Of a DNA stretch of 64,000 nt, positions 16,498-25,012 are shown one piece after another. The stretch covers positions 62,001 to 126,000 of the forward strand of contig CAWEYO010000019.1 of NCBI GenBank assembly GCA_963813315.1, given 5' to 3'. The notes under the pieces are model-generated. The model did not search any database. It was not told the DNA's origin and saw nothing but the letters and a program-made list of their open reading frames with translations. A program made the position numbers and the translations under genes. This DNA comes from CAWEYO01 sp963813315. GTDB taxonomy: Bacteria > Pseudomonadota > Alphaproteobacteria > Rhizobiales > Rhizobiaceae. The first letter of the stretch is position 1. Each line of letters opens with the position of its first letter.

Positions 16498-17430
16498 ATG
16501 CGTGTTGCAGCTAAACTGGCATTGGGTCTTGCAGTTCTTCTCGGCGTAGCGACTTCGGCGCTGGCGCAGTCGCGGATAGTATTTGTCACTCACGGCCAGA
16601 GCGGCGATCCCTACTGGTCGGTGGTCAAGAACGGAATGGACGACGCGGCCAAGGCACTTGGCGTGAAGGCCGAGTACGTGACGCCGGGTACTTTCGACAT
16701 GGTGAAGATGGCGCAGTTGGTCGACGCAGCCACCGCCTCCAAGCCCGATGGACTGGTCGTTTCCATTCCGGACGCCGCCGCGCTTAGCGCGCCCGTCAAG
16801 GAGGCGGTGGCCGCGGGCATTCCGGTCATCGTCATCGATTCCGGCGGCTCCAAGCTCACCAAGGAACTTGGCGGACTGCTCTATCTTGGCCAGTCCGAAT
16901 ATGAGGCCGGTGTCACGGCAGGCGAACGGGTCGCCAAGCTCGGCGTGAAGAAGGCCGCGTGCCTCAACCAGGAAGTGGGCAATTCCAGCCTCGACGATCG
17001 TTGCGCCGGTTTTGCCAAAGGCCTGGGCGCCGAGGTGCCGGTCGTCCAAGGCGTGATGGACCCGACCGAGATGAAAAACCGCGTCATAGCCTATCTGGGC
17101 GCCAACAAGGACACTGAATTCATGCTGGGCTGCGGCCCCACGGCAACCGAGCCCGCGCTTGCGGCGCTTGACGAGCTTGGTCTCAAGGGCAAGGTCAAAC
17201 TCGGCACCTTCGACCTGTCGCCCAATATCCTGCAGGCGATCCTCGACGGCAACGTGGAGTGGGGCATTGACGCGCAGCAATATCTGATGGGCTATATTCC
17301 TGTCGTCATGCTGGACCTCAAGACCAAGTACAAGCTCGCGCCTGTCGCCGATTACCCGACAGGTCCGGGCTTCGTGACCAAAGCCGAAGCGGCATCGGTC
17401 ATGGACCTCGCCAAGGAGGGCAAGCGGTAA
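16498..17430 (+). CDS. CUT2-type sugar ABC transporter, substrate-binding protein
   Basis: A periplasmic binding protein of the ribose/galactose type. A signal peptide (MRVAAKLALGLAVLLGVATSALA) precedes QSRIVFVTHGQSGDPYW. The domain shows the family pattern with DGLVVSIPDA, AGIPVIVIDSGG and a C-terminal GIDAQQYLMGYIPV. Length 310 is normal. The ATG follows GGGAGG. A permease and a single-domain ATPase follow in the same direction, making an Frc-like three-gene importer. The sugar is not identifiable; family members bind pentoses, hexoses or polyols. Confidence 0.88.
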   Translation: MRVAAKLALGLAVLLGVATSALAQSRIVFVTHGQSGDPYWSVVKNGMDDAAKALGVKAEYVTPGTFDMVKMAQLVDAATASKPDGLVVSIPDAAALSAPVKEAVAAGIPVIVIDSGGSKLTKELGGLLYLGQSEYEAGVTAGERVAKLGVKKAACLNQEVGNSSLDDRCAGFAKGLGAEVPVVQGVMDPTEMKNRVIAYLGANKDTEFMLGCGPTATEPALAALDELGLKGKVKLGTFDLSPNILQAILDGNVEWGIDAQQYLMGYIPVVMLDLKTKYKLAPVADYPTGPGFVTKAEAASVMDLAKEGKR

Positions 17431-17440
17431 TATGCTTTGG

Positions 17441-17458
17441 GCGGCGGCTTGCCGCCGC
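17441..17458 (+). promoter_or_regulatory. GC hairpin between binding-protein and permease genes
   Basis: GCGGCGGC-TT-GCCGCCGC is a perfect stem followed by CTTGTTTC. Such stems after binding-protein genes usually cause partial termination or protect the upstream mRNA, so the binding protein is made in excess. Confidence 0.5.
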
Positions 17459-17480
17459 CTTGTTTCAGCTGAGACGGGCC

Positions 17481-18584
17481 GTGACAGCGAACTCCCCAGC
17501 AAGCGACGAGCAGGTGCGCGAGGTCCATTGGCTGCGCCGCCTGCTTGCGCGGCCGGAGCTGGGCGCGGTGGCGGGAACGCTGCTCGTTCTGGCTTTCTTC
17601 ATCGTGACAGCCGGCAACAGCGGGCTCTTCAGTGCCAAGGGAATCATCAATTTCCTTGAGGTTTCCGCCGAGCTCGGCATCCTTGCCGTTGCAGTGACAT
17701 TGCTGATGATCGCCGGGGAATTTGACCTTTCGGTGGGCTCGATGATCGGCTTTGCCGGGGTCGTTATCGCGATCCCGGCCGCCATGTGGGGTTGGCCGAT
17801 ATGGTCGACGATCCTGCTGGCCTTCGCGACGGCGGTCGTTGTCGGCTATCTGAACGGCCTAGTGGTCACGCGAACGAAGCTGCCTTCCTTCATCGTGACG
17901 TTGGGCAGTCTGTTCATCCTGCGCGGGATCACGCTCGGCCTGACCCGGCTCATCACCGGGCGAACCCAGGTTTCGGGTTTGCACGAACTATCGGCCGGCG
18001 ACTGGCTGGCTCCTTTCTTCTCCAACCTCATCGGACAGGATGCGGTCAAATGGCTGGCCAGCATCGGCGTGATAGGCATTCGCGCCGATGGCCAGCCGAA
18101 CATTCAGGGAATTCCCGTCAGCATCCTGTGGTGGATCGGCCTGACAGTCATCGCCGCCTATGTCCTGTCTCGAACAAAGTTCGGCAACTGGATCTTTGCA
18201 TGTGGCGGCGATGCCAACGCGGCCCGCAATCTGGGCGTGCCGGTTACGCGGACCAAAATCATCCTGTTCATCTGCACGGCCTGCGCCGCAACTCTTTTTG
18301 CAGCAATCCAGGTGCTCACGGCAGGTTCGGCCGACACTCTCAGGGGAACGCAGAAGGAATTCGAGGCGATCATCGCCGCTGTGATTGGCGGCACGCTGCT
18401 GACCGGGGGCTATGGTTCGGCGGTCGGCGCCCTGTTCGGCTCCCTGATATTCGGCCTCGTCCAGATGGGCATTTTCTACACAGGCGTGGACACCGACTGG
18501 TTCAAGCTCTTCATGGGGCTGATGATGGTTATTGCCGTGCTGTTCAACAACTACGTCCTGCGGCGTGCGACGGAGAGCAGCTAA
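17481..18584 (+). CDS. CUT2-type sugar ABC transporter permease
   Basis: An inner-membrane permease of the RbsC/FrcC family with 8-10 hydrophobic helices. It carries the family segment GEFDLSVGSMIGFAGV after helix 2 and ANAARNLGVPVTRTKI in the cytoplasmic loop that contacts the ATPase. The GTG at 17481 is chosen over a TTG at 17460 because the TTG lies right at the upstream hairpin. Length is then 367 residues, slightly long for the family owing to an insert near VSGLHELSAGDWLAPFF. Its TAA overlaps the ATPase ATG by one base. Confidence 0.88.
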   Translation: MTANSPASDEQVREVHWLRRLLARPELGAVAGTLLVLAFFIVTAGNSGLFSAKGIINFLEVSAELGILAVAVTLLMIAGEFDLSVGSMIGFAGVVIAIPAAMWGWPIWSTILLAFATAVVVGYLNGLVVTRTKLPSFIVTLGSLFILRGITLGLTRLITGRTQVSGLHELSAGDWLAPFFSNLIGQDAVKWLASIGVIGIRADGQPNIQGIPVSILWWIGLTVIAAYVLSRTKFGNWIFACGGDANAARNLGVPVTRTKIILFICTACAATLFAAIQVLTAGSADTLRGTQKEFEAIIAAVIGGTLLTGGYGSAVGALFGSLIFGLVQMGIFYTGVDTDWFKLFMGLMMVIAVLFNNYVLRRATESS

Positions 18585-19384
18585 TGTCGGCGCCACTGGT
18601 GGAACTGATCGGCATCGACAAATATTTCGGCAAGGTCGTTGCGCTCAAGGGTGTTTCGTTCACGGTCGATCCCGGCGAGGTTCACTGCCTGCTGGGCGAC
18701 AATGGCGCCGGCAAATCGACGCTCATCAAAATTCTCTCCGGCGTCCATGCTCCGAGCGATGGGGAGATACGCATCGACGGGAAGACCGTCATCTTGAGGT
18801 CGCCGAAGCGGGCGCTCGATCTCGGTATCGCCACCGTCTACCAGGATTTGTCGCTGGTACCGCTCATGAGCATCGCGCGGAACTTTTTTCTGGGCCGCGA
18901 GCCGGAGAAAGGCGTCGCGGCTTTTCGAACGCTTGACCTCGACATCATGAAGCGGACCACCATGTCGGCGATGGCCGAGTTGGGCATCCGCCTGCGCGAT
19001 GTCGAGCAGCCGGTGGGCACGCTGTCGGGCGGCGAGCGCCAATGCGTGGCAATCGCGCGCGCTGTCCACTTCGGCGCCAGGGTTCTTATCCTCGATGAAC
19101 CGGCGTCAGCACTCGGCGTGCACCAGGCGTCGGTCGTTCTCAAGCTCGTCGCGCAAGCGCGCTCACGAGGCATCGGCGTCGTCTTCATTTCTCACAATGT
19201 CCATCATGCCTATGTCATAGGCGACCGTTTCACCCTGCTCAACCGCGGCCACTCGACCGGCACGTATGAGAAGGCGGGAATCAGCCGCGATGACCTCCTC
19301 GCGCAGATGGCAGGGGGGCGCGAGCTGATCAATCTCGAGCACGAAATCGCGCTTCTCGCCAATGGTCGGAAAGCGCGGCCATAA
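18584..19384 (+). CDS. CUT2-type sugar ABC transporter ATPase (single domain)
   Basis: The energy-coupling subunit, 266 residues with one ATPase domain, unlike the two-domain RbsA; this is the FrcA layout. Walker A is GDNGAGKST, the signature LSGGERQ, Walker B VLILDEP and the H-loop FISHNV. The start ATG overlaps the permease stop. Repeat D begins about 10 bp after its stop, and the next gene downstream is a truncated DegT aminotransferase, so the operon may once have extended further. Confidence 0.9.
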   Translation: MSAPLVELIGIDKYFGKVVALKGVSFTVDPGEVHCLLGDNGAGKSTLIKILSGVHAPSDGEIRIDGKTVILRSPKRALDLGIATVYQDLSLVPLMSIARNFFLGREPEKGVAAFRTLDLDIMKRTTMSAMAELGIRLRDVEQPVGTLSGGERQCVAIARAVHFGARVLILDEPASALGVHQASVVLKLVAQARSRGIGVVFISHNVHHAYVIGDRFTLLNRGHSTGTYEKAGISRDDLLAQMAGGRELINLEHEIALLANGRKARP

Positions 19385-19394
19385 TCCCGCGTCC

Positions 19395-19652
19395 TAAAGC
19401 GCGGCGCGGCGAAACGGATTCATGCGACGCGCATTGGGCAATTGTTTTTGTGCATGTCGCTATCCGCTGCGAACTTTTGGGCGACATGCATTTCTGTGCA
19501 TGTCGTTATCCCAAAACCGCTGCGCACTTTTGGGCGACATGCATTTCTGTGCAAGTCGTTATCCCAAAACCGCTGCGCACTTTTGGGCGACATGCATTTC
19601 TGTGCAAGTCGTTATCCCAAAACCGCTGCGCACTTTTGGGCGACATGCATTA
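19395..19652. repeat. Composite repeat: unit D plus four tandem B units
   Basis: Unit D (AAAGCGCGGCGCGGCGAAAC ...) is followed by four B hairpins with a 53-bp period ending at about 19492, 19544, 19597 and 19650. The first B has lost its CCCAAAA arm. The linkers (TTCTGTGCAAG) are identical, not variable, so this is tandem amplification and not a CRISPR. Confidence 0.88.
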
Positions 19653-19660
19653 GCGAAAGG

Positions 19661-19831
19661 ATGTACTTCATGTATGTGGCCGGCCAGGAAGAGATCGATG
19701 CCATCGCCAGGGTGATCCGGTCAGGTGCCCTGTTCCGCTACGGTGTTGGCGGCGAATGCGACCGCTTCGAGGAGCGATACGCCCGCTATCTCGGCAGTAG
19801 CGTGACAGTGAGCTGGAACCCGGCCGGCTGA
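19661..19831 (+). pseudogene. N-terminal remnant of a DegT/DnrJ/EryC1 aminotransferase
   Basis: 56 residues containing GQEEIDAIARVIRSGALFR and CDRFEERYARYLGS. That is the typical start of the sugar aminotransferase family (about 370-400 aa), then the frame runs into unrelated sequence SVTVSWNPAG and stops. The PLP-binding Lys region and the rest are absent. The remnant starts 10 bp after the tandem B repeats, so repeat-mediated deletion is a plausible cause. Confidence 0.7.
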
Positions 19832-19867
19832 GCACCGTTCCTAGTACGCGACAGCCAGGAGGAAAAC

Positions 19868-20107
19868 ATGGCGCATGTGATTTACGATGTCATCGAGCAC
19901 GATGGCGGATGGGCCTACAAGGTCGGCAGCACGTTTTCGGAAACCTTCAGGACCAGGGACGAGGCAATCCAGGCCGCAAAAGCCGCCGCTGCCGGACAGC
20001 AGGTTGCCGGCGAAACCCAAGGTATCCAATACGAGGACGCAGAGGGAGAATGGCACGGCGAGGTTGTGAGAGGCGACGACCGGCCCGAGACCGAAGTCAT
20101 CGATTAG
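19868..20107 (+). CDS. DUF2188-family small protein
   Basis: 79 residues: HVIYDVIEHDGGWAYKVGS, then FSETFRTRDEAIQAAKAAAA and an acidic tail. This matches the DUF2188 pattern (a small beta-beta-beta-alpha protein of unknown function, often near stress genes). AGGAGG lies 6-7 nt before the ATG at 19868, a near-perfect ribosome binding site. No partner gene. Confidence 0.75.
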   Translation: MAHVIYDVIEHDGGWAYKVGSTFSETFRTRDEAIQAAKAAAAGQQVAGETQGIQYEDAEGEWHGEVVRGDDRPETEVID

Positions 20108-20270
20108 AGCAAGATGAGGTTAGGTATGGTCAATTCTGTTTCTCGGGCGGCGAGGCGATCCACGCGAAGGGTCGCGACGGTCGATGGGGTTCCATCGGCC
20201 GAGCGAGCCGACAAAGTGGGCGCTCCCGATCTGACGCAATCAATGGATTGGTTTCGGCGACATAAGGAAG

Positions 20271-20640
20271 ATGATCGCGACTACCGCGGTATGGGAAAAA
20301 TGGAAGGCGTCGGATCCGACCTCGCCGCACTGGTACACATCAGAACGCCAGCAGCGGCTGGTCGCCGCCCAGGTGGCGGCGGATGCCGACAACGGCCGTG
20401 ATCGCACCGTCCGCCAGTTCGTTACCCAGTTCCGCAGCCTTTCGGGCACGGAGGATATGTTCTTCAGCGAGCGTGAGGATCTCAATGCCAAGGCCCATAC
20501 CTTGCGGCCTTACGGGGCAATGATCGCCGAGATGCAGAAGGCCATCAGTAAAGTCTCGGAGTCGGCGGCCGAGATCACCTTGCCCAGCGACGAGGTGGCC
20601 GGGTCATCTATGCAATCATCGGAAGAAGGCGCCTCACTTC
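20271..20640 (+). pseudogene. Fragment of an unrecognised gene, truncated against a tetR gene
   Basis: The reading frame gives a protein-like sequence (WEKWKASDPTSPHWYTSERQ, then GRDRTVRQFVTQFRSLSGT and YGAMIAEMQKAISKVSE) with native codon use up to about 20630. It then continues only as antisense of the tetR gene. From memory the SDPTSxHWY...RTVRxFVxxFRxLSGT pattern resembles ATP-binding topoisomerase-VI-B-like proteins, but I cannot verify this. It is treated as a truncated remnant joined to the tetR locus by recombination. Confidence 0.35.
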
Positions 20641-21248
20641 GGCGTGCAGTTCGGGAATGGCTTCGCCGTCGTTCGACAAATGCCTCAACAGGCATTTTTG
20701 GAACAGCCCGTCAAACAGTGCATAGAGCGCACTCCGGGAGATGGCAGGTTGCTTGCCGCCGAGTTCGGCGAACCGGGAAGCGATGCGCCACACCATATCT
20801 TCCAGGACTGATCAATCTCGAGGACGTCATTTCGAAAGGCGTCCTCGAACAGGGCCTGGGCGCGCAGGTCATACCAGAGACGGTGCATGGGTGCCTCGTC
20901 CCGTACCGTCTCGCCAAGCTTTTCCAGAAACCCGCTCATCAACTCTTCGCGGCTCTGGGCCGTAGCCACGACCTGATCGTAGCGGGTCGCGCACCTTGTC
21001 TTGTAGTGGCGGACACTGCAGCAAATGAGATCGACTTTATCGGAAAAATAATAGTGCAGAACGCCGTGCGTGAAGTCAGAGTTCTGCGCAATCTCTCGCA
21101 AGCTGGTCCTGGCGTAGCCAAGTTCGCCCAGCGTCTCCAGCGCCGCCTCCGCGAGTTCGATGCGCCGGGCGCTGAATTTGTCGACATGCTGCCGCTCAAT
21201 TCTGGCAGCGGCCACTGTCCGCGCCGTCGCTTCAACCATCTGCGTCAT
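20608..21248 (-). pseudogene. TetR-family regulator with a frameshift
   Basis: The N-terminal helix-turn-helix is intact: ARRIELAEAALETLGELGY, then TSLREIAQNSDFTHGVLHYY and FSDKVDLI. The start ATG at 21248 follows AAAAGGGG. The ligand domain reads in frame to VLEIDQSWK near 20797. Its continuation MVWRIASRFAELGGKQPA ... VRRLLPMIA lies in another frame (to 20608), needing a single-base correction. With it the protein is about 213 aa, normal for TetR. Three palindromic sites of one consensus lie upstream at 21336-21418. A sequencing error cannot be excluded. Confidence 0.75.
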
Positions 21249-21335
21249 TCCAAACCCCTTTTGTAGTGCCCAAACAAACCCAACGCGGCACGTTTCATTC
21301 AGATCGCGCCGTCCGTCCGTTTGAAGATCATTTTT

Positions 21336-21418
21336 TTGTCCAGTCGTCAAGGTTTTGCTTGACAGCTGTCAATATTTCGCTCAAAAACCGCGTCACGGCA
21401 TCTTTGGACAGTTGTCAA
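21336..21418. promoter_or_regulatory. Operator cluster for the adjacent TetR regulator
   Basis: TTGACAGCTGTCAA at 21359-21372 is a perfect 14-bp palindrome. TGGACAGTTGTCAA at 21405-21418 differs at two positions, and TTGTCCAGTCGTCAA at 21336-21350 is a degenerate third copy. They sit 88-170 bp upstream of the tetR start and upstream of a divergent SDR remnant, the classic layout of TetR autoregulation plus control of the divergent gene. Confidence 0.65.
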
Positions 21419-21581
21419 GAATGCTCGCACCTGAGGCGCGGTGAGTGTGGCGTTAGGCGCTGAGGAGGAAATCGAAAGCATTGAGAAGTAGGCAGCGGCG
21501 CGCGTCAGCACGCCGTTCGCGAGACTGCGCGTTTCGACGGCGCCGGTTGGCGTGAAGCAAACCAATGGGAGGTATGCAGGG
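21419..21581. other. Leader region before the SDR remnant
   Basis: About 160 bp with no gene recognised. It ends in GGGAGG 10 nt before the SDR remnant's ATG, so a transcript starting near the operator cluster would be translated into that remnant. Confidence 0.35.
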
Positions 21582-21650
21582 ATGAGTGCAGGAAGTCTGA
21601 CGACTGGCAAAACCCTTGTGATTGGCGGCACGCGTGGAATCGGAGCCGCG
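21582..21650 (+). pseudogene. N-terminal remnant of an SDR oxidoreductase
   Basis: 23 codons, MSAGSLTTGKTLVIGGTRGI and GAA, give the first beta strand and glycine-rich NAD(P) loop of a short-chain dehydrogenase, behind a GGGAGG ribosome binding site. The rest of the domain is missing and the frame continues directly into a different secreted protein. It was presumably the divergent target of the tetR gene. Confidence 0.65.
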
Positions 21651-22127
21651 ATGACGCAAACGCGGGCATATGCTGGCGCTCCAGTGTTCCGGTGCCTGAT
21701 CGTTGGCCTGATCGCGCTGGCAACTTTTGGCGAAGCCTCGGCTGAAGCGGGACGGTCAGTGTTGCTCCCAGTTTCCGCGCCAATCCCGGCGTCCCGCCCG
21801 CAGGACCATGACCGCAGCTCCGTTGATCAAGGACGCGACCAGAAGCAAGACCGCCTGCGCCAGACCAGTCAGACCTTGATTGGAACGGCGCCACAGCCGA
21901 TGCCGCTGGCTCGCCAGAACGTCAGGGTCGTTGGCGCCAACTTTCTTCCCGATCCCACTGAGGAGATTGAATTGGTCGGGGAGGCCCATGCCCGCGCTGT
22001 AGACGCGGCCGAGGCCATTGAGAATGCGGCGGCCAAATTGGAGCACGCACCCGAGACAGTTGCCGCCCTTATCCTTGATAGCCCAGCAGACGGGGCAGCC
22101 AAAGCACCAGCGAGGGGAAGAATGTGA
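21651..22127 (+). CDS. Probable secreted hypothetical protein
   Basis: 158 residues beginning MTQTRAYAGAPVFR. A hydrophobic core CLIVGLIALATFG and an ASA cleavage site give a convincing signal peptide. The mature part is polar and contains NVRVVGANFLPDPTEEIEL. From memory the RVVGxxFLPDP motif recurs near the C-terminus of several rhizobial secreted proteins of unknown function. The start is uncertain: the same frame is open upstream through the SDR remnant, and GGAG lies 6 nt before this ATG. The 3' end overlaps the convergent dctM gene by 59 bp, which argues for caution. Confidence 0.4.
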   Translation: MTQTRAYAGAPVFRCLIVGLIALATFGEASAEAGRSVLLPVSAPIPASRPQDHDRSSVDQGRDQKQDRLRQTSQTLIGTAPQPMPLARQNVRVVGANFLPDPTEEIELVGEAHARAVDAAEAIENAAAKLEHAPETVAALILDSPADGAAKAPARGRM

Positions 22128-23370
22128 TCAGCACCAGCGCGCCGATCATCGCGTAGAGGAAGGGCATGGTGTCGCGTACAAGGTCGCGCAGCGGCACCTC
22201 GGCGATGCGGGTCATGATGAAGAGCAGCAGCCCGTACGGCGGAGTAATCAGCCCAAGCATGACATTGACGACGACCATCACACCGAAATGTACCATGTCG
22301 ACGCCGAGGGCTTGGGCGGTCGGGATAAGCACTGGAACGACCACAAGCAGGATCGTTGTGCCTTCCAGCACGCAGCCGAGCAGGAGCAGGATTATGTTGA
22401 CGAGGATCAGAAAGCCGTTCGGCGACAGATCCCAACTCGTCAGAAGAATGCTCAGCGACTGCGGAATGTTTTCCACTGTCACGACATAGTTGAATACCAG
22501 TGCGCCGGCGATCAGCATGCCGATCGAAGCGGTGGTGCGTGCGCTGGACAGCACTGACCGATAGAGGTCCTGAAAACTCACGCTCCGATAGAGGACGACT
22601 GAGATCAGCAATGCGTAGGCGGCGGCGACAGCGGCAGCTTCGGTCGGCGTCGTGACGCCACCGTAGATGCCGCCGAGCAGCACGACCGGCATCATCAGTG
22701 ACGGGAACGCTTCCCAGGTGATGCGCGGCAGTTCACGAAGCGGCGTCGGCTTCTCTATCGGGAAATTCTTCCGTCGCGCGTCAAAGACGACGATGATCAT
22801 CTGCGACAGCGCCATCAGAAGTCCCGGCACCACGCCACCGAGGAACAAATAGCCGATGGAGGCGTCAGACACGAGGGCGTAGATGACCATCGGGATAGAG
22901 GGCGGTATGATCGGTCCGATGACGGCGGTTGCCGCCGTCAGCGCTGCCGCGTAGCTCGGCGGATATTTGCCGTCTTTGGTCATCAGGTGCTGCATCATCT
23001 TGCCGGAGCCGGCTGCGTCGGCAATGGCGGAACCCGACATGCCGGCAAAGATGATCGACTGCAGTATATTCACATGGGCGAGCCCCCCACGGAAACGGCC
23101 CACGACGGCGTTGCAGAAGGCCATCAGCCGGTCGGTCATCGAGCCGATGTTCATCAGCTCGGCTGCCAGGATGAACAGGGGCACCGCGAGGATGATGTAG
23201 TTGGAATACATGCCGTTGAGGAGTTGTTCAGCGGCCGTGCCCATATCGAGGCCGGCCAGCAGCAGGTAGAGGATCGAGCCAGCGATCATTGCATGGCCGA
23301 TCGGCAGGCCGATCAAGGCAAGCGAAGTGATGGCGACGATCGACAGCGAGAACGGGCTCGCAAGGTTCAT
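22069..23370 (-). CDS. TRAP transporter large permease (DctM type)
   Basis: The membrane subunit that couples sodium influx to uptake of an organic acid. The 433 residues have about 12 hydrophobic helices and typical DctM segments GMSGSAIADAAGSG, PPSIPMVIYA, GVTTPTEAAAVAAAYAL and LITPPYGLLLFI. Its ATG overlaps the dctQ stop (ATGA). Operon order on the minus strand is aroE, dctP, dctQ, dctM. The substrate is probably shikimate, quinate or a related hydroaromatic acid, inferred from the neighbouring genes. Confidence 0.92.
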   Translation of the reverse strand: MNLASPFSLSIVAITSLALIGLPIGHAMIAGSILYLLLAGLDMGTAAEQLLNGMYSNYIILAVPLFILAAELMNIGSMTDRLMAFCNAVVGRFRGGLAHVNILQSIIFAGMSGSAIADAAGSGKMMQHLMTKDGKYPPSYAAALTAATAVIGPIIPPSIPMVIYALVSDASIGYLFLGGVVPGLLMALSQMIIVVFDARRKNFPIEKPTPLRELPRITWEAFPSLMMPVVLLGGIYGGVTTPTEAAAVAAAYALLISVVLYRSVSFQDLYRSVLSSARTTASIGMLIAGALVFNYVVTVENIPQSLSILLTSWDLSPNGFLILVNIILLLLGCVLEGTTILLVVVPVLIPTAQALGVDMVHFGVMVVVNVMLGLITPPYGLLLFIMTRIAEVPLRDLVRDTMPFLYAMIGALVLITFFPSLVLWLPRLLGYQG

Positions 23371-23886
23371 ACGCCGGACCCCACCTTGGTCGGGTCGAAT
23401 TCCTGCGGCGCCTTACCGAAGACTGCCTGCCACGACAGCCACAAATAGCGTGCGATGACTGCCAAGACGAAGACGATGTATATGGAGAACAGCCAGTCAA
23501 AGCGGATTTTAAGGTATGCCGTTCTCTCCACTTTCATGAAGGTCACGTAGTCGAGGATAGCGGGAAACGAGATGGCGTAGAGCAAAATGAGCGCCACGGC
23601 CGACACCAGGAACATTCGCTCGCCGTACACGCGCTCCGACCGACGCATATATCAGGTCGAAGCGGATTTCCTCCTCCTCGCGCACGACGAAGGCGGCACC
23701 GAAAAGAACCAGCCAGATCCATAGGATGACGCTGATCTCATTGGTCCAACCGATAGGCAGGTTGAGGATATAGCGGAAGATGATCTGCAGGATGAAGGCC
23801 GCGAACATTAGCGCCAGCATCGCAGCCAGCACATTCTCTGCGCGGCGGTACAGCCAGCCGCCTAGCCATTTCAATCCCGGGTTCAT
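23367..23886 (-). pseudogene. TRAP transporter small permease (DctQ type), frameshifted
   Basis: The four-helix small membrane subunit. The upstream frame gives MNPGLKWLGGWLYRRAENVL, then FRYILNLPIGWTNEISVILW and FVVREEEEIRFDLIYASVGA. The downstream frame gives MFLVSAVALILLYAISFPA to the stop at 23367. Removing one A near 23613 joins VGARVRRA to MFLVSA and restores a normal protein of about 172 aa. The rest of the operon is intact, so this may be a recent lesion or a sequencing error. If real, the transporter is inactive. Confidence 0.8.
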
Positions 23887-23968
23887 TGCCTTGGGTCCGA
23901 TGGGGGCGGCGTTCGGCGCCGCGTTGAACAAGCGCGGAGCCGGAGGAAGCCGGCCCCGCACGATTAGG

Positions 23969-24955
23969 TCACATAGCGTTGATCTTATCCACCATTCCGG
24001 CCGGCCATGCCTTGGCAAGGTCGGAGGAGAGATATTGATCCTGCACATGCTTGCGGAAGGCGGCGACGTCGGGCTCGTAGATCTTCAGGCCCTTCCCCTT
24101 GAAAGTCTCTACGAGTTCCTTCTCGCGTGAGAGGTGCTTCTGGGTCGAGAAATCGATGGCCGCGTCGGCAGCGGCCTGGAGCTTTGCCTGTTTCTCGGCG
24201 CCCATTTCGTCCCACACCTTTTTCGATATGCTAAGAAGGTCGAAGCCGACCAAATGCGAGGTGAGCACGATCTGCGACATGACCTCATAAAACTTCATGT
24301 TCTCTACGTTTGGCAGGGGGTTGTCCTGCCCGTCGATCGCGCCTGTCTGTAGGCCGGTGTAGACCTCGGCGTAGGCCATCGGCGTCGGATTCGCACCGAG
24401 CGCCTGGCCCAAGAACTGCCAGGCGTCGCCTCCTGGCATGCGCAATTTGATGCCGGCCATGTCAGCGGGCGTTTTTATTTCTTTGTCAGGCTTGAGCCCG
24501 ACCTGCCGCACGCCGAAATAGGTCGGACCGAGAACCTTCACGCCGAGCTGGTCCTCTGTCATCTTCTTCAACTCAGCGCCGGAATCACTGGCGAAGAAGG
24601 CCTTGACGTGCGCGGCGTCTCGGAACAGGTAGCCGGCCGTGACAATCGACCAGGCCGGAATCTGCTTGGATATGTCCTGCGGGGCGATGTTCCCCATGTC
24701 GAGGTTGCCGCGCTGGATGGCGACCAACTCGGTGCCCTGTTTGAACAGGTTGCCGCCATAGTAACCTTCGAACGTGAAGTCATCCTTGACGGCGTCAGCG
24801 AACATTTTCATCATTTCGGCGCGGATGTCCTGTTCAGAGAACACGGCCGAGAAACGCAGCTTCGGCTCGTCCTGTGCAAAGGCCGGAATCGTGTTCCCGG
24901 CAGCAATTGCACTGGCGGCGGCAAGGAAAGAGCGGCGGTTGATTTTAAGTCTCAT
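23969..24955 (-). CDS. TRAP transporter substrate-binding protein (DctP type)
   Basis: A periplasmic solute receptor of 328 residues. The N-terminus MRLKINRRSFLAAASAIAAG has a twin-arginine-like motif before a hydrophobic stretch and an AFA cleavage site. The conserved receptor core is present: QVGLKPDKEIKTPADMAGIKL with the acid-binding Arg region, then YTGLQTGAIDGQDNPLPNV. TGLQTGAIDGQ is a DctP hallmark. An 82-bp gap separates it from dctQ, wider than elsewhere in the operon. Substrate is inferred from context only. Confidence 0.9.
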   Translation of the reverse strand: MRLKINRRSFLAAASAIAAGNTIPAFAQDEPKLRFSAVFSEQDIRAEMMKMFADAVKDDFTFEGYYGGNLFKQGTELVAIQRGNLDMGNIAPQDISKQIPAWSIVTAGYLFRDAAHVKAFFASDSGAELKKMTEDQLGVKVLGPTYFGVRQVGLKPDKEIKTPADMAGIKLRMPGGDAWQFLGQALGANPTPMAYAEVYTGLQTGAIDGQDNPLPNVENMKFYEVMSQIVLTSHLVGFDLLSISKKVWDEMGAEKQAKLQAAADAAIDFSTQKHLSREKELVETFKGKGLKIYEPDVAAFRKHVQDQYLSSDLAKAWPAGMVDKINAM

Positions 24956-25012
24956 TTTCGATTCCTCCCAGTGTTGATCCTGCGGTTACGGGTTGCGGAC
25001 GAAGGGGGCTGT

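Noticed and set aside
17786..19384. A 532-residue open frame starting inside the permease gene
   Set aside because: Only the part from 18584 encodes the ATPase; the upstream half is a shadow of the permease in another frame.
19441..19652. Regularly spaced palindromic repeats resembling a CRISPR array
   Set aside because: The linkers are short and identical rather than unique spacers, only four units exist, and no cas genes are present. It is tandem amplification of repeat B.
20640..21266. Extension of the plus-strand fragment at 20271 through the tetR region
   Set aside because: Beyond about 20630 it is exactly antisense to the TetR coding sequence and loses protein character.
21756..22046. 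Minus-strand 96-residue ORF (MLQFGRRILNGLGRVYSAGM...) downstream of dctM
   Set aside because: No family recognised and it is antisense to a frame with a convincing signal peptide. Neither is certain; the plus-strand reading was kept at low confidence.
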